Below are positions 26,375-34,983 of a stretch of DNA of 64,000 bases, one piece after another (position 1 is the stretch's first letter; each line of letters opens with the position of its first letter). Source of the stretch: G963674665 sp963674665. Lineage in GTDB: Bacteria; Desulfobacterota; Desulfovibrionia; Desulfovibrionales; Desulfovibrionaceae. The notes beneath the pieces are model-generated. The model saw only the letters and a list, made by a program, of their open reading frames with translations. It did no database searches and was not told the DNA's origin. Both the position numbers and the translations under genes were made by a program. The stretch is from the NCBI GenBank assembly GCA_963674665.2, contig CAXXPL010000016.1, positions 186,001 through 250,000 on the forward strand, given 5' to 3'.

Positions 26375-27405
26375 GACAGCGCACCATACTCGTGCACGAA
26401 TATGTCACCGGGGGCGGATTCGCGCCGCTACCCAACGTCCCAAGCCTGTGCGCCGAAGGCGACATCATGCTCCGGGCCGTGCTCGACGATTTCAAAGCCT
26501 GGGGGCGGGCGCGGATCGTCACCACCAGGGACCAGCGGATGAAAGGCCCCCCACTGGATGCTGACGAGACCGTAAGCCTACTGCCCGGAAACTTCTCCTC
26601 CCGGTTCTATGCACTGACCCGCGAAGCCGACGCCACCATGGTCATCGCGCCCGAGGAACACGGCATCCTGGCGGAGCTGAGCGAAAAGATCCTGGAGTCA
26701 GGCGGTCGTCTGCTGGGAAGCCTGCCCCAGGGCATCCGCCTGGCCGGGGACAAGTGGCTCTGCCACAATCGGCTGCAGGAGACCGGACTGCCTCAGCCCG
26801 AGACAACGTTGGCCCCCCCTGGAGAAGCCCGGCGCATGGCCATGGATTTCGGATTCCCCCTGGTTCTCAAGACCCTGGACGGGCAGGGCAGCCTTGGCGT
26901 GTGCCTGGCCACTGACAAGGCCACCCTGGATCGGGCTTTGGAGCACCTGCCCCACTCCGCTCCGCTGCTGGTGCAGCGCTACCACGACGGGGTGCACGCC
27001 AGCGCCTCCCTGCTCGTCTCCGGCGCCGGAATCCTGCCCATCTGCGCCAACAAGCAGCACATCACCCCGGGCATCCCGTTCTCCTATCACGGGGGCAGCA
27101 CCCCCTTCTTCCGCCATCCGGAAATCGAAAGAGCCATGTCCCTGGCCGTGAAGGCCGTCAGAGCCGTCCCCGGCCTGCAGGGTTTCGTGGGAGTGGACAT
27201 GATTCTCGACAAGGGGCACTGTCTGCTCGTGGAAATGAATCCGAGAGTCACAGTGGCCTATGCCGGGGTCAGAAAGGTGGTGGACTGCAACCTGGCCCGG
27301 GCCGTCACCAGAGCCTGCCTGGACAACGAGCTGCCCGAGCGCATCACGGTCCGGGGGCACTTGGAGTTCAACCCCCTGGAGGCTGGGCATGAAAAAGCCG
27401 TTTAG
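26371..27405 (+). CDS. mfnD: Tyramine-glutamate ligase MfnD (ATP-grasp)
   Basis: 344 residues. The opening ILVHEYVTGGGF is characteristic of MfnD, the ATP-grasp enzyme that joins tyramine and L-glutamate in methanofuran synthesis. The nucleotide loop FPLVLKTLDGQGSLGVCL and the metal-binding GVDMIL...LVEMNPRVTVAY are intact. The ATG at 26371 overlaps the preceding stop; the in-frame region upstream is coding in another frame. Its end overlaps mfnF by 17 bases. mfnA, for tyrosine decarboxylation, is not in the window. Confidence 0.85.
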   Translation: MRQRTILVHEYVTGGGFAPLPNVPSLCAEGDIMLRAVLDDFKAWGRARIVTTRDQRMKGPPLDADETVSLLPGNFSSRFYALTREADATMVIAPEEHGILAELSEKILESGGRLLGSLPQGIRLAGDKWLCHNRLQETGLPQPETTLAPPGEARRMAMDFGFPLVLKTLDGQGSLGVCLATDKATLDRALEHLPHSAPLLVQRYHDGVHASASLLVSGAGILPICANKQHITPGIPFSYHGGSTPFFRHPEIERAMSLAVKAVRAVPGLQGFVGVDMILDKGHCLLVEMNPRVTVAYAGVRKVVDCNLARAVTRACLDNELPERITVRGHLEFNPLEAGHEKAV

Positions 27406-28444
27406 CGTGTCCGGGTGGGACATCGGCGGCGCGAACATCAAGGCCGTACGCCTGGACCGCGACCCCGAAGGCCGCGAGACAATCCGGGCAGTCTCACGCT
27501 CCTTTGCCATGTGGCAGGACTCGGCACAGTTGGAGACCGCGCTCATGGAACTGGGCAGGGAGTTGGACCTGCCCTCCACAAAGGCCCTGGGCCTGACCAT
27601 GACCGCCGAACTGGCCGACGCCTTCCGCACCAAGAGCCAGGGCGTGGCCTTCGTGTGCGGCGCGGTGAAACGCGTCTTTCCCGAAACCCTGATCATGGCC
27701 ATGGATCTGGCGAACAGCGGCTGGTCGCCCATCGGGGACGCGGACTTCAGGCCCCTGGACTTCGCGGCCAACAACTGGCTGGCCTCGGCCCTGTATGTGG
27801 CGCCCCTCCATCGGGACTGCCTGCTCATGGACATCGGCAGCACCACCACGGACATCATCCCCATAAAAAACGGCCTTGTACTCGCAAAGGGGCGCACCGA
27901 CACGGACCGCCTGATCCACGGAGAGCTGGTCTATACCGGCATCCTGCGCACAAACCCCGACACCGTGGCCCCCACTATTCCAGTGAACGGCCTGCCCTGC
28001 CGGGTGGCCTCGGAGTGGTTTTCCTCCATGGCCGACGTGCACCTGCTGCTGGGGCACATTTCCGGCGAGGAGTACTCCTGCGCCACAGCCGACGGCCGGG
28101 ACAGGACCCCGGAGGACGCGGCCCAGCGCCTCGCCCGCGTGGTCTGCGCGGACAGCGAGACCCTCTGTCACGCGAAGATCCTGGCCATGGCCCGGTATCT
28201 TTACGAACGTCAGCTCAACCAGGTGGCCGAGGCCCTGCACCAGGTGCTCTCCACCCGCGGGGAGCCCGAACCGCCCACGCTCCTGGCCACCGGGGGGGGC
28301 GCCTTCATGATCCGGGAACTTGGCAGGCGCCTGGGCATGGAAACCACCGCGCCGCTCCCCCACTCCGATCCCGAGGCACTGGCGGTACTGCCCGCCCTGG
28401 CAGCAGCCTCGCTGCTGGCCGACCATATCTCGGAATCCTCCTGA
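27389..28444 (+). CDS. mfnF: MfnF-like methanofuran synthesis protein (hydantoinase/ASKHA fold)
   Basis: 351 residues. GWDIGGANIKAVRL near the N-terminus and MDIGSTTTDIIPI in the middle are the two phosphate-binding loops of the ASKHA/hydantoinase-A fold. ATGGGAFMI comes late in the protein. Homologues in methylotroph clusters are labelled 'H4MPT-linked C1 transfer pathway protein'. In Methanocaldococcus MfnF condenses the phosphorylated aminomethylfuran with glutamyl-tyramine. GGAGG precedes the ATG at 27389. It overlaps mfnD and abuts mfnE. Confidence 0.85.
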   Translation: MKKPFSVSGWDIGGANIKAVRLDRDPEGRETIRAVSRSFAMWQDSAQLETALMELGRELDLPSTKALGLTMTAELADAFRTKSQGVAFVCGAVKRVFPETLIMAMDLANSGWSPIGDADFRPLDFAANNWLASALYVAPLHRDCLLMDIGSTTTDIIPIKNGLVLAKGRTDTDRLIHGELVYTGILRTNPDTVAPTIPVNGLPCRVASEWFSSMADVHLLLGHISGEEYSCATADGRDRTPEDAAQRLARVVCADSETLCHAKILAMARYLYERQLNQVAEALHQVLSTRGEPEPPTLLATGGGAFMIRELGRRLGMETTAPLPHSDPEALAVLPALAAASLLADHISESS

Positions 28445-29106
28445 TGCCCGGGGCAGTGCTGAAAATCGGCGGCAGTCTGGGGCTCGGCGAGGTTCTGCCC
28501 CCTCTGTGCCACGCGCTCTCGGAAATGGCGCGCAGGCACACCCTGCTCATCGTTCCAGGTGGCGGAGTGTTCGCCGATGCGGTGCGCCTCTGCCACAATA
28601 GCTTCCCCCTGGGCGAGAGCACGGCGCACTGGATGGCCATCCTGGGCATGGAGCAATACGGGCTGCTGCTCGCGGACCTGATCCCCGGCTCCCACACCGT
28701 GGTCACCCTAAAGGATGCCGAACTGGTCACCAAACAGGGGCGCGTGCCAGTCTTCCTGCCCCATGGCCTGATGCGCCGGAGCGACCCCCTGCCCCACTCC
28801 TGGGACGTGACCTCGGACTCCATCGCGGCCTGGATCGCCCTCCAGTCAAAGGCCCACACCCTCGTGCTGGTCAAGGACCAGGACGGGCTCTATGCCCGCC
28901 CCCCGGAGTCATTTCCAGACCAGAAACCAATGTCCGAAATGCCCCTCCCAATGCTCGCCTCGTGCAAGGGGGTGGACTCCTATCTGCCCTTCGTGCTGGC
29001 CGACAAAAAACTGAAATGCTGGGTGGTGAACGGGAAAGAGCCGGAGCGCCTGGCCGCGCTGCTGGACACGGGCACGACCCTGGGCACATTCATAGACTTG
29101 GGATAA
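28444..29106 (+). CDS. mfnE: MfnE-like aminomethylfuran phosphate kinase (amino-acid kinase family)
   Basis: 220 residues of the amino-acid kinase fold: AVLKIGGSLG at the start (phosphate loop), LLIVPGGGVFADAVR and LVLVKDQDGLY. MfnE phosphorylates 5-(aminomethyl)furan-3-ylmethyl phosphate to its diphosphate, the substrate of MfnF. The ATG shares one base with the mfnF stop, so the two are coupled. It is the last gene of the plus-strand operon. Confidence 0.85.
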   Translation: MPGAVLKIGGSLGLGEVLPPLCHALSEMARRHTLLIVPGGGVFADAVRLCHNSFPLGESTAHWMAILGMEQYGLLLADLIPGSHTVVTLKDAELVTKQGRVPVFLPHGLMRRSDPLPHSWDVTSDSIAAWIALQSKAHTLVLVKDQDGLYARPPESFPDQKPMSEMPLPMLASCKGVDSYLPFVLADKKLKCWVVNGKEPERLAALLDTGTTLGTFIDLG

Positions 29107-29179
29107 AAAACATCTTGGGAAAAACGACGTTCGAGGGGAAGAACCATTTGTAAAACAGCTCTGCCCCTTCCAAAATTCT

Positions 29180-29908
29180 TTACAAATCCGCCCCCCCCAT
29201 GACTTCTTTCAATCGACGAACAGCAGCGGCATCCACGCTGCCGCCGGTCCTGCCGCCGTTGCAGATGGCGGAGCGCACGCCCACGATGTCCGGCCTGATC
29301 CGGCACAGCAGGGGCATGTCCCCGATTTTCAAACTGCCCGCCAGAGCGCTGGTCAGGCCCAATTCCCGGCATCTGCGGACAAAGCCCCCTACCTGGTCGC
29401 TGTCCAGGATGGTAAACAGGGAGCGCTCCGCCCCCTTGATCAGGGTGTCCAGCATGCATCCGTCCGCACCGGCGCGGGCCGCCACATCGGGCATCACTTC
29501 CGGGGGCACGCAGCCGCACTCCCGGGCATCGGCGTAGCCCGCGGCCATGATCAGGGTCTTGGGGAACCCGTCCCGTACTGCCCGACACACTGCCGTGAGC
29601 AGCTCTTCGGCCTGGTGCGCGTCCTTGGGGCCGCGCAACCCGATTTTTACATACTCCACGCCGCATGATGCGGCGCCAAGCGCAGCCAGAGCCATGGTAC
29701 CCGGCAACATGGGCGCGTCGCCTATGGCGACGCTCACTGCCATGCCCTCCCTTTCCTGGGGCGCGAGTTCGCATATCCGCCGCACCAGCCCGGGAACCGG
29801 GGCGCCCAGAGAGCCCTCTGCAGGGTTCTTTACATCGAGGATGTCGGCCCCGCCCTCCACTGCGGCCCGGACCTCGTCCTCTCGCGTCACGCTCGCAAGC
29901 AAACGCAT
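29180..29908 (-). CDS. mfnB: (5-formylfuran-3-yl)methyl phosphate synthase MfnB
   Basis: 242 residues, a small TIM barrel (DUF556 family) that builds the furan ring of methanofuran from two glyceraldehyde-3-phosphates. The catalytic lysine region ILDVKNPAEGSLG puts Lys27 where the archaeal enzyme has it. VEYVKIGL and MLDTLIKGA provide the other conserved Lys and Asp residues. ATG at 29908 follows GGGAG at a suitable spacing. It is transcribed opposite to mfnE, with which it converges, and away from the DUF447 gene. Confidence 0.92.
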   Translation of the reverse strand: MRLLASVTREDEVRAAVEGGADILDVKNPAEGSLGAPVPGLVRRICELAPQEREGMAVSVAIGDAPMLPGTMALAALGAASCGVEYVKIGLRGPKDAHQAEELLTAVCRAVRDGFPKTLIMAAGYADARECGCVPPEVMPDVAARAGADGCMLDTLIKGAERSLFTILDSDQVGGFVRRCRELGLTSALAGSLKIGDMPLLCRIRPDIVGVRSAICNGGRTGGSVDAAAVRRLKEVMGGADL

Positions 29909-29998
29909 TGTATCACTCCCATTCAATGCCGGGTGCGGATTGCATCTCCGGCCTGTTTTACCTACATTCGCCACATGAAAATTCCAGAGGCCTTGCAT

Positions 29999-30565
29999 AT
30001 GCGACAGGGGTGGATCTATGAGGTCATCGCCAGCACAAGCGGTGAAAAAGGCCCACATGCCGCCCCCATAGGGATTCTAACACCCGACGGTCTGACCCTC
30101 AAGGCAGAGTTGTACAAGGGTTCGACAACCCTGGACAATATACTGCGCACCACCATCCTGGGGCTGAATTTGATCCATGACGCGTCCATCCTTCACAAAG
30201 CCCTGTACCGCCGGGAGGAACTCACCTTCGCCCCCCTGACACAAGACTCCGCTACCCCCTTTGTCCTGGGCGCGGACGCCTGGCTGGACCTGAAAATCAC
30301 CAGGACCACGGAAACCCGGGACAAATACGTCATCGAGGCGGAACCGGCCGCCTGCCATGTTCACGCCCCTGTCTCGCCCCTCAATCGGGCCCACGGCCTG
30401 CTGTTGGAGAGCCTGGTGCTCTCCACCCGTCGGTACGTGCTGCCCCGGGATATTGTCCGCGAACAACTCCTGGAAAACGCCCGGGTCATCGCCAAGGTCG
30501 CGCCTGACTCCCCATACCAGGACACCATACAGGACCTGCTTAGAAGCATCGTCATCGAGGAGTGA
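29999..30565 (+). CDS. DUF447 family protein (flavin-reductase-like fold)
   Basis: 188 residues. The pattern ...HAAPIGILTPDGLTLKAELYKGSTTLDNI...T matches DUF447, a split-barrel family common in methanogens and in methylotroph H4MPT islands. The function is unproven; a flavin-binding or cofactor-synthesis role is assumed from fold and context. I chose the ATG at 29999 because AGAGG lies eight bases before it and archaeal homologues begin close to this point. ATGs at 29975 and 29933 are alternatives. Divergent from mfnB, with ~90 bases between. Confidence 0.75.
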   Translation: MRQGWIYEVIASTSGEKGPHAAPIGILTPDGLTLKAELYKGSTTLDNILRTTILGLNLIHDASILHKALYRREELTFAPLTQDSATPFVLGADAWLDLKITRTTETRDKYVIEAEPAACHVHAPVSPLNRAHGLLLESLVLSTRRYVLPRDIVREQLLENARVIAKVAPDSPYQDTIQDLLRSIVIEE

Positions 30566-30592
30566 CATAGCCTATTATAATAAAAACGTTTT

Positions 30593-30633
30593 GCGAGGGA
30601 AAAACCTTTTAGGGAAAAGGTTCTCACCCTCGC
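30593..30633. repeat. Extragenic palindrome (GCGAGGG family), between convergent genes
   Basis: GCGAGGG...CCCTCGC encloses a nested ACCTTTT/AAAAGGT hairpin. Related units occur at 54829, 57126 and 60246. A second, degenerate palindrome follows at about 30671-30720. It lies between two converging genes and probably acts as a bidirectional terminator. Confidence 0.7.
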
Positions 30634-30749
30634 GCTCCCCTTTCCAACACCGTTAATTTTAAAACTTTTTAGGAGGGGGGTCCGGGAGGAAGCCCTTTTG
30701 GAAAAAGGGTTCCCCCCGGAAACGCATTAAACTTGCCGACACGTTCCCT

Positions 30750-31709
30750 TTACTCTTCCACCATGATCTCGGCACCGGTGTTCTTGGCCCGGGCCACGAA
30801 CACAGTGCCGGTCAGGCCCTGGACAGCCAGTTGCTCATGAGCGGCCCTGATCACGGCCTGCTCGTTGCTGTCGTCCACCAGGGCATAGAGGCACGGCCCC
30901 CAGGAACTCTGCCCCACGCCGTGGGCGCCTGCCGAGTGAAGCCCCGCCACCATCTCGGTGGCCACGTCCCTGTAGGCTCCTCCTTGGGTTTTGCTGAAAT
31001 ACAGGCCGGTCTGCCGGTCAACCTCGCTCATGGCCTTGCCAAAGGCAGCGATGTCCTGCTCCACCAGGGCGGGCAAAAGCTGCAGCAGGACCATGCGGCA
31101 GATGGTGTCGGTCATGCTTCTGGTGTCCCCCAACGAGGCAAAGGCGTCGCGCTCCGCCTTTCCGGACAGGCCCGGGGAGGCGTCGGCCATGACCAGGACG
31201 AACCGCCATCCTTCCGGGAAGTCGCGTCGCATGACCACCTGCGACCGGCTCTCGGACTCGCCGTTGGTGGTGGGCTTGTGCCCGGTCTCCAGGATGAAGC
31301 CGCCTGTCTCGAAGCTGGAGATCCCGATGCCGGAGCGCCCCCCGCGTCCCAATACGTGGGCAACCTCCCGAGGGGGGCGTTTCAGGCCATGAAGCCTGAG
31401 AAGGGCCATGCCCACGGCCAGAGCCCACTGCGTTCCGGAGCCCAGGCCGGAATGTCCGGGTATGACGTCCAGGGCCTCCAGTCGCGCGTGCCAATCCATG
31501 TTGTAATGCGCGCCCAGCCTTTCGGCATACTTGAGCATGCGCTCCGAATGCGGACCATCGGCTTTCAGCCCCATGGCGGGGGTTGCCACAAGGGTGATCC
31601 TGGGCGCATCCACGCCCACTCCGACGCTGCCGTAGTTCCAGCCCAACTCGCGGCTCAGATTGAGAAAACCGAAGTGCAGCCTGGCGTATGCCGTCACCGT
31701 CACCCGCAT
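30750..31709 (-). CDS. mptG: Beta-ribofuranosylaminobenzene 5'-phosphate synthase MptG
   Basis: 319 residues of the GHMP-kinase superfamily. ARLHFGFLNLSRELG at the N-terminus and the phosphate loop PGHSGLGSGTQWALAVG are diagnostic of beta-RFAP synthase. The late GQSSWGPCLYALV motif is also present. The enzyme couples 4-hydroxy- or 4-aminobenzoate with PRPP and loses CO2, the committing step that distinguishes H4MPT from folate. It is the last gene of the minus-strand half of the island, ~105 bases after dmrB. Confidence 0.95.
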   Translation of the reverse strand: MRVTVTAYARLHFGFLNLSRELGWNYGSVGVGVDAPRITLVATPAMGLKADGPHSERMLKYAERLGAHYNMDWHARLEALDVIPGHSGLGSGTQWALAVGMALLRLHGLKRPPREVAHVLGRGGRSGIGISSFETGGFILETGHKPTTNGESESRSQVVMRRDFPEGWRFVLVMADASPGLSGKAERDAFASLGDTRSMTDTICRMVLLQLLPALVEQDIAAFGKAMSEVDRQTGLYFSKTQGGAYRDVATEMVAGLHSAGAHGVGQSSWGPCLYALVDDSNEQAVIRAAHEQLAVQGLTGTVFVARAKNTGAEIMVEE

Positions 31710-31814
31710 GTCATCCGACCTCCATCACGTTGTCCTCCTGACTTTAAAGGCATGGGCAATTCTTAGCGAGGGGGGAAGCGCCGATACCGGCAAGGACTTC
31801 CGCCGGAAAACAAT

Positions 31815-32360
31815 CTATGAATTCCTGTGCGACTCGATGACGCCCCGTATGGCTCCGGGACTCTCCAGAACCACCAATCCTTCCATTTTCCTGATCTTTT
31901 CAACGTTATCGAGATCCACCTGGCGGATACGTAAGGTCAGGGGCGAGCCGTCGGGCAGGGTCGTGGTGGTGCTCCCGGATTTCTGGTCCACAGGGAGCAG
32001 GTAGGCCGGAACAGGGCTCTTGTTGATCTGGGCCACGGCGTTGCTGACCAGGGTGTCGGCGATGCCGCAGGCTATCTTGGCAGTGGTGTTGGCGGTGACG
32101 GGCGCCACGAGCAGGAAGTCGTACTTGCCCACCTGCAGCGGCCCCACGATGAAGGGCGTGTTGGAGTCCTTTTCCACCATCACACGCGAACCGACGTGTT
32201 CCAGCCTGTCCATGAGCTTGTACCATTTCACTACTTTTTCCGCTGCCTTGGAGAGCACAACGGTGATCTCCAGGTTATCGTCTCTTGCCATCTCCTCCAT
32301 GACGTCGAATATCTCCGGCAGCAGGTCCCCGGCTCCGGTAATTGCCCAGACGAATTTCAT
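31815..32360 (-). CDS. dmrB: Dihydromethanopterin reductase-type flavoprotein (DmrB/AfpA)
   Basis: 181 residues with a flavodoxin-like/HFCD flavoprotein fold: FVWAITGAGDLLPEIFDVM, DFLLVAPVTANTTAKIACG (FMN contacts) and DTLVSNAVAQINKS. In methylotrophs and Methanosarcina this family reduces dihydromethanopterin to H4MPT, the last step of cofactor synthesis. The ATG at 32360 was selected over the longer frame because the fold begins right there and CGGAG precedes it. Same strand and operon as fwdC. Confidence 0.85.
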   Translation of the reverse strand: MKFVWAITGAGDLLPEIFDVMEEMARDDNLEITVVLSKAAEKVVKWYKLMDRLEHVGSRVMVEKDSNTPFIVGPLQVGKYDFLLVAPVTANTTAKIACGIADTLVSNAVAQINKSPVPAYLLPVDQKSGSTTTTLPDGSPLTLRIRQVDLDNVEKIRKMEGLVVLESPGAIRGVIESHRNS

Positions 32361-32424
32361 GATGCTGCTCCGTTCAGACCGTCGGCAAAGGACGGGTATG
32401 CTATTGAGGATCCCGGGCAACCAT

Positions 32425-33156
32425 TCAGGCCGCGCTTTTCAGGTCCTTGGCCGTGATCCACCCCCGGTGCAGGGCGGTGCCCACCAACACCCCGCCCAGA
32501 CCAAGCCCGGCGGCGCGCCGCACATCATCCATGCCGCGCGCCCCGCCTCCGGCAATAACCATGGCCCGGGGCAACATCCTGCGGGCTGTCTCGAGAAGGG
32601 GCCAATCCGGCCCCCTTCCGGTGCCCACGCCGTCCAGGGTCAGGAGAATAAACCTGGCACAGCCCAGGGCGGCGAGGACCTCCAGCCCCTCCACTGGCGC
32701 CTTGCCGCGCAGCTCGGGAGCCTTGGAAAGCACCACGCCGTGCAGCACGTCCAGGCTCACCAGGACCCTGTCCCAGCCAGCGGTGTTGCCGATGCCCTCA
32801 AGGGAGCCAAGGGTCTCCAGACTCTCGGTTCCGGCCACCACCTGCGCCGCTCCTGTCTCCAGGACCCGGAGCGCGCCTTGTGCTTCGGAGATGCCCGCGT
32901 CCACCCAGAGTTCGCCGGGCAGTTCGCGGGCCAAGTTCCGTAGGACGTCCCAGTTCCCGTTTCCTTCGAGGATGGCGTCCAGGTCCGCGACATAGACCGC
33001 GGGACTGTCGGTCTCGGCCCGCAGGGCCACGGCCAGGTCCAGGGGATCGGCGCCCTGCGCCAGGACGCTCTGCACCGGCTGATACCGGTCGCGCTCCCCG
33101 CGCACGGCGTGAACCGCCTGACCGTGCAGCAGGTCCACCACTGGTATGACATGCAT
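32425..33156 (-). CDS. HisA/HisF-like TIM-barrel protein of the H4MPT cluster
   Basis: 243 residues with a HisA-type barrel: VIPVVDLLHGQAVHAVRGER at the start, VYVADLDAIL, LWVDAGISEAQGA and the phosphate loop VIAGGGARGMDDVRRA. The two catalytic aspartates of HisA appear to have counterparts (Asp8 and ILLTLDGVGTG). Relatives recur in H4MPT/MFR clusters, where they probably act in cofactor synthesis rather than histidine synthesis, but no reaction is known. It sits between dmrB and fwdC in one operon. Confidence 0.8.
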   Translation of the reverse strand: MHVIPVVDLLHGQAVHAVRGERDRYQPVQSVLAQGADPLDLAVALRAETDSPAVYVADLDAILEGNGNWDVLRNLARELPGELWVDAGISEAQGALRVLETGAAQVVAGTESLETLGSLEGIGNTAGWDRVLVSLDVLHGVVLSKAPELRGKAPVEGLEVLAALGCARFILLTLDGVGTGRGPDWPLLETARRMLPRAMVIAGGGARGMDDVRRAAGLGLGGVLVGTALHRGWITAKDLKSAA

Positions 33157-33206
33157 GTCACACCCTCCTGATGATTCCGTTGTTTCCTGTCATAAGCCTG
33201 CGCCGG

Positions 33207-34043
33207 TCAGTTGGATACGGGACGCAGCAATATTTCCCCTCGGCCGCCTTCGTTGAAGTCGCCGCTGTAGCTCTCGAACTCCATATCTGACGCCGCATCC
33301 GGCAGGATGCACTCGGCCCTGGTCAGCGACGCCAGAAGCAGCGGCCAAGCACCTGGTTTATTGGTACAATTATACCGGAAAGTAGGCAACATCTCCTGGG
33401 GGCGGGTGAGCATGATCACTGTGCCCCTCACCATGTTGGCTCCAGCGCGCACTCCGGGGGTGCCGCCGATGATCACTGTGCCCGCGCCCATGCCAAAGGC
33501 TGCCAGATCGCCGCAATCGCCGCACACAGCGATGATGCCCCGGCGCATACGCGCTCCGGTAAGGTTCCCCGCGTTGCCGTGGATGAGGATCGTGCCGCCG
33601 GACATGCCCCGGGAAAAGCCCCGGTATGCGGCCCCGGCGAAATGCCCGGCCGAGCCGCGCACCACGATGCGCCCCCCGGTCATGTGGGCGCCCAGATAAT
33701 CACCGGTATTGCCCGTGATGGTCAGCAGCCCGCCGCTCATCTCGGCTCCGGCATGAAAGCCCACGTTTCCGTTGACGAGCAGTTCGCCCTCGGTCATGGC
33801 CTCTCCGATCCGCTTGAAGCGGGTGAGATCACCGGTGATCTCCAGGCATGCCGGGCCGTCAACGCCCTCGTGTATCTCCACCTGGAAGTGATCGCCGACC
33901 TTTTCCATTCTGTTGCCCACCAGCAGGGGCAGAGACTCGATCTCGCCCCTTGCCTTGTTGGTGAGCTTCTCGGGGAGCAGGGATTCCGCCTCCACCGGCA
34001 AAGCCGGGGCCGTGCTGAGAGTCAGATGAATCCTTGTATTCAT
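33207..34043 (-). CDS. fwdC: Formylmethanofuran dehydrogenase subunit C (FwdC/FhcC)
   Basis: 278 residues. The C-terminal two-thirds is a right-handed beta-helix built from GXGXG-type repeats (GNTGDYLGAHMTGG, GSAGHFAGAAYRGFSRGMSGG, GNAGNLTGARMRRG, GDCGDLAAFGMGAG). This is the FwdC/glutamate-synthase C-terminal fold. Subunit C is a structural part of formylmethanofuran dehydrogenase and of the methylotroph hydrolase complex. GGAG lies seven bases before the ATG at 34043. It follows ftr by 40 bases. Confidence 0.93.
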   Translation of the reverse strand: MNTRIHLTLSTAPALPVEAESLLPEKLTNKARGEIESLPLLVGNRMEKVGDHFQVEIHEGVDGPACLEITGDLTRFKRIGEAMTEGELLVNGNVGFHAGAEMSGGLLTITGNTGDYLGAHMTGGRIVVRGSAGHFAGAAYRGFSRGMSGGTILIHGNAGNLTGARMRRGIIAVCGDCGDLAAFGMGAGTVIIGGTPGVRAGANMVRGTVIMLTRPQEMLPTFRYNCTNKPGAWPLLLASLTRAECILPDAASDMEFESYSGDFNEGGRGEILLRPVSN

Positions 34044-34083
34044 GACATGGCTCCAGTCCATTGTGTTTGTCGCGTCTTCATAA

Positions 34084-34983
34084 TCATTCGAACAGCTTCC
34101 ACAGGTGGAAGTGGTGCTTGCCCAGGCGCCCTCCGTAGTTGCCAGCAGTGATCCGCACCACTCCGGGGATGCAGGCCGCCTGGATCCCGACCCTGGTGGC
34201 TTCGGCCACCTGTTCGAAGGTCAGCCCGTCGATGACGATCTCCAGCACCGAGTTCACTCCCTTGGGCAACACGGTGTGGGGCACGCGGCTACGGATGCCG
34301 GGGCAAAAGGCGATGTTTGTGGAGGCGGGCAGGAATGAATACTTCGATCCCACCTGGCTGCCGCTGCGCACTATGCCCCCGGGAAACGGCAGGGCCACGC
34401 CACGAACGGCGCGCATGGCCCGCACCGCTGTCTCGGCGGCCTTCAGAACCACGTCCGCGGACTCGGCCAGGATCATGAAGTTACCGCCGCCCACAGCCTC
34501 GGCCACGCTGAACTCCTCCTGGATCATGAAGTCCCCTTCCATGACCGGAATCCGCCAATAACGCCGCCCCTCGATGACCTTGCTGGCCTGGAAGCCGTCG
34601 CCGAAGTATCGGAGCTTGCCGCCGAGCTGCAGGATGGCGCGCTTGTCCTCCGGACATTCGGGCACGCCGCCGTCGAAGCAGGAGGATGTGGGGGCGGTCA
34701 TGATGGCCTGACCTATGCGTTTGAGCAGCTGTTTTTCCAGGGAATCCTTGGACATGCCGAAGAACAGGCAGTCCAGGCCGTGGCGGCCGTCCGGGGTGCA
34801 TTGGGAAACGCCCTCGATGCCCGCCTCGATGCCGCAGCCGATGACCGAGGTTGCGAAGCCGGTGGCGGCCCGGGCAGCCTCCAGAGCCCACTTGTCGTTC
34901 AGCGCCGTCACGGTCAGCCGCGCCCCGGTCATGGGGAAGGCTTCGGCAAATGTATCAATTATTTCGACGTTGTTTACCCGCAT
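34084..34983 (-). CDS. ftr: Formylmethanofuran:H4MPT formyltransferase (Ftr/FhcD)
   Basis: 299 residues, full length for Ftr. Recognisable segments are EIIDTFAEAFPMTGARLTVTA, SVIGCGIEAGIEGV, DGRHGLDCLFFGMSKD and APTSSCFDG. It moves the formyl group between N5 of formyl-H4MPT and methanofuran. It overlaps the fwdA stop codon by ten bases and is therefore co-translated with the dehydrogenase subunits. Confidence 0.95.
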   Translation of the reverse strand: MRVNNVEIIDTFAEAFPMTGARLTVTALNDKWALEAARAATGFATSVIGCGIEAGIEGVSQCTPDGRHGLDCLFFGMSKDSLEKQLLKRIGQAIMTAPTSSCFDGGVPECPEDKRAILQLGGKLRYFGDGFQASKVIEGRRYWRIPVMEGDFMIQEEFSVAEAVGGGNFMILAESADVVLKAAETAVRAMRAVRGVALPFPGGIVRSGSQVGSKYSFLPASTNIAFCPGIRSRVPHTVLPKGVNSVLEIVIDGLTFEQVAEATRVGIQAACIPGVVRITAGNYGGRLGKHHFHLWKLFE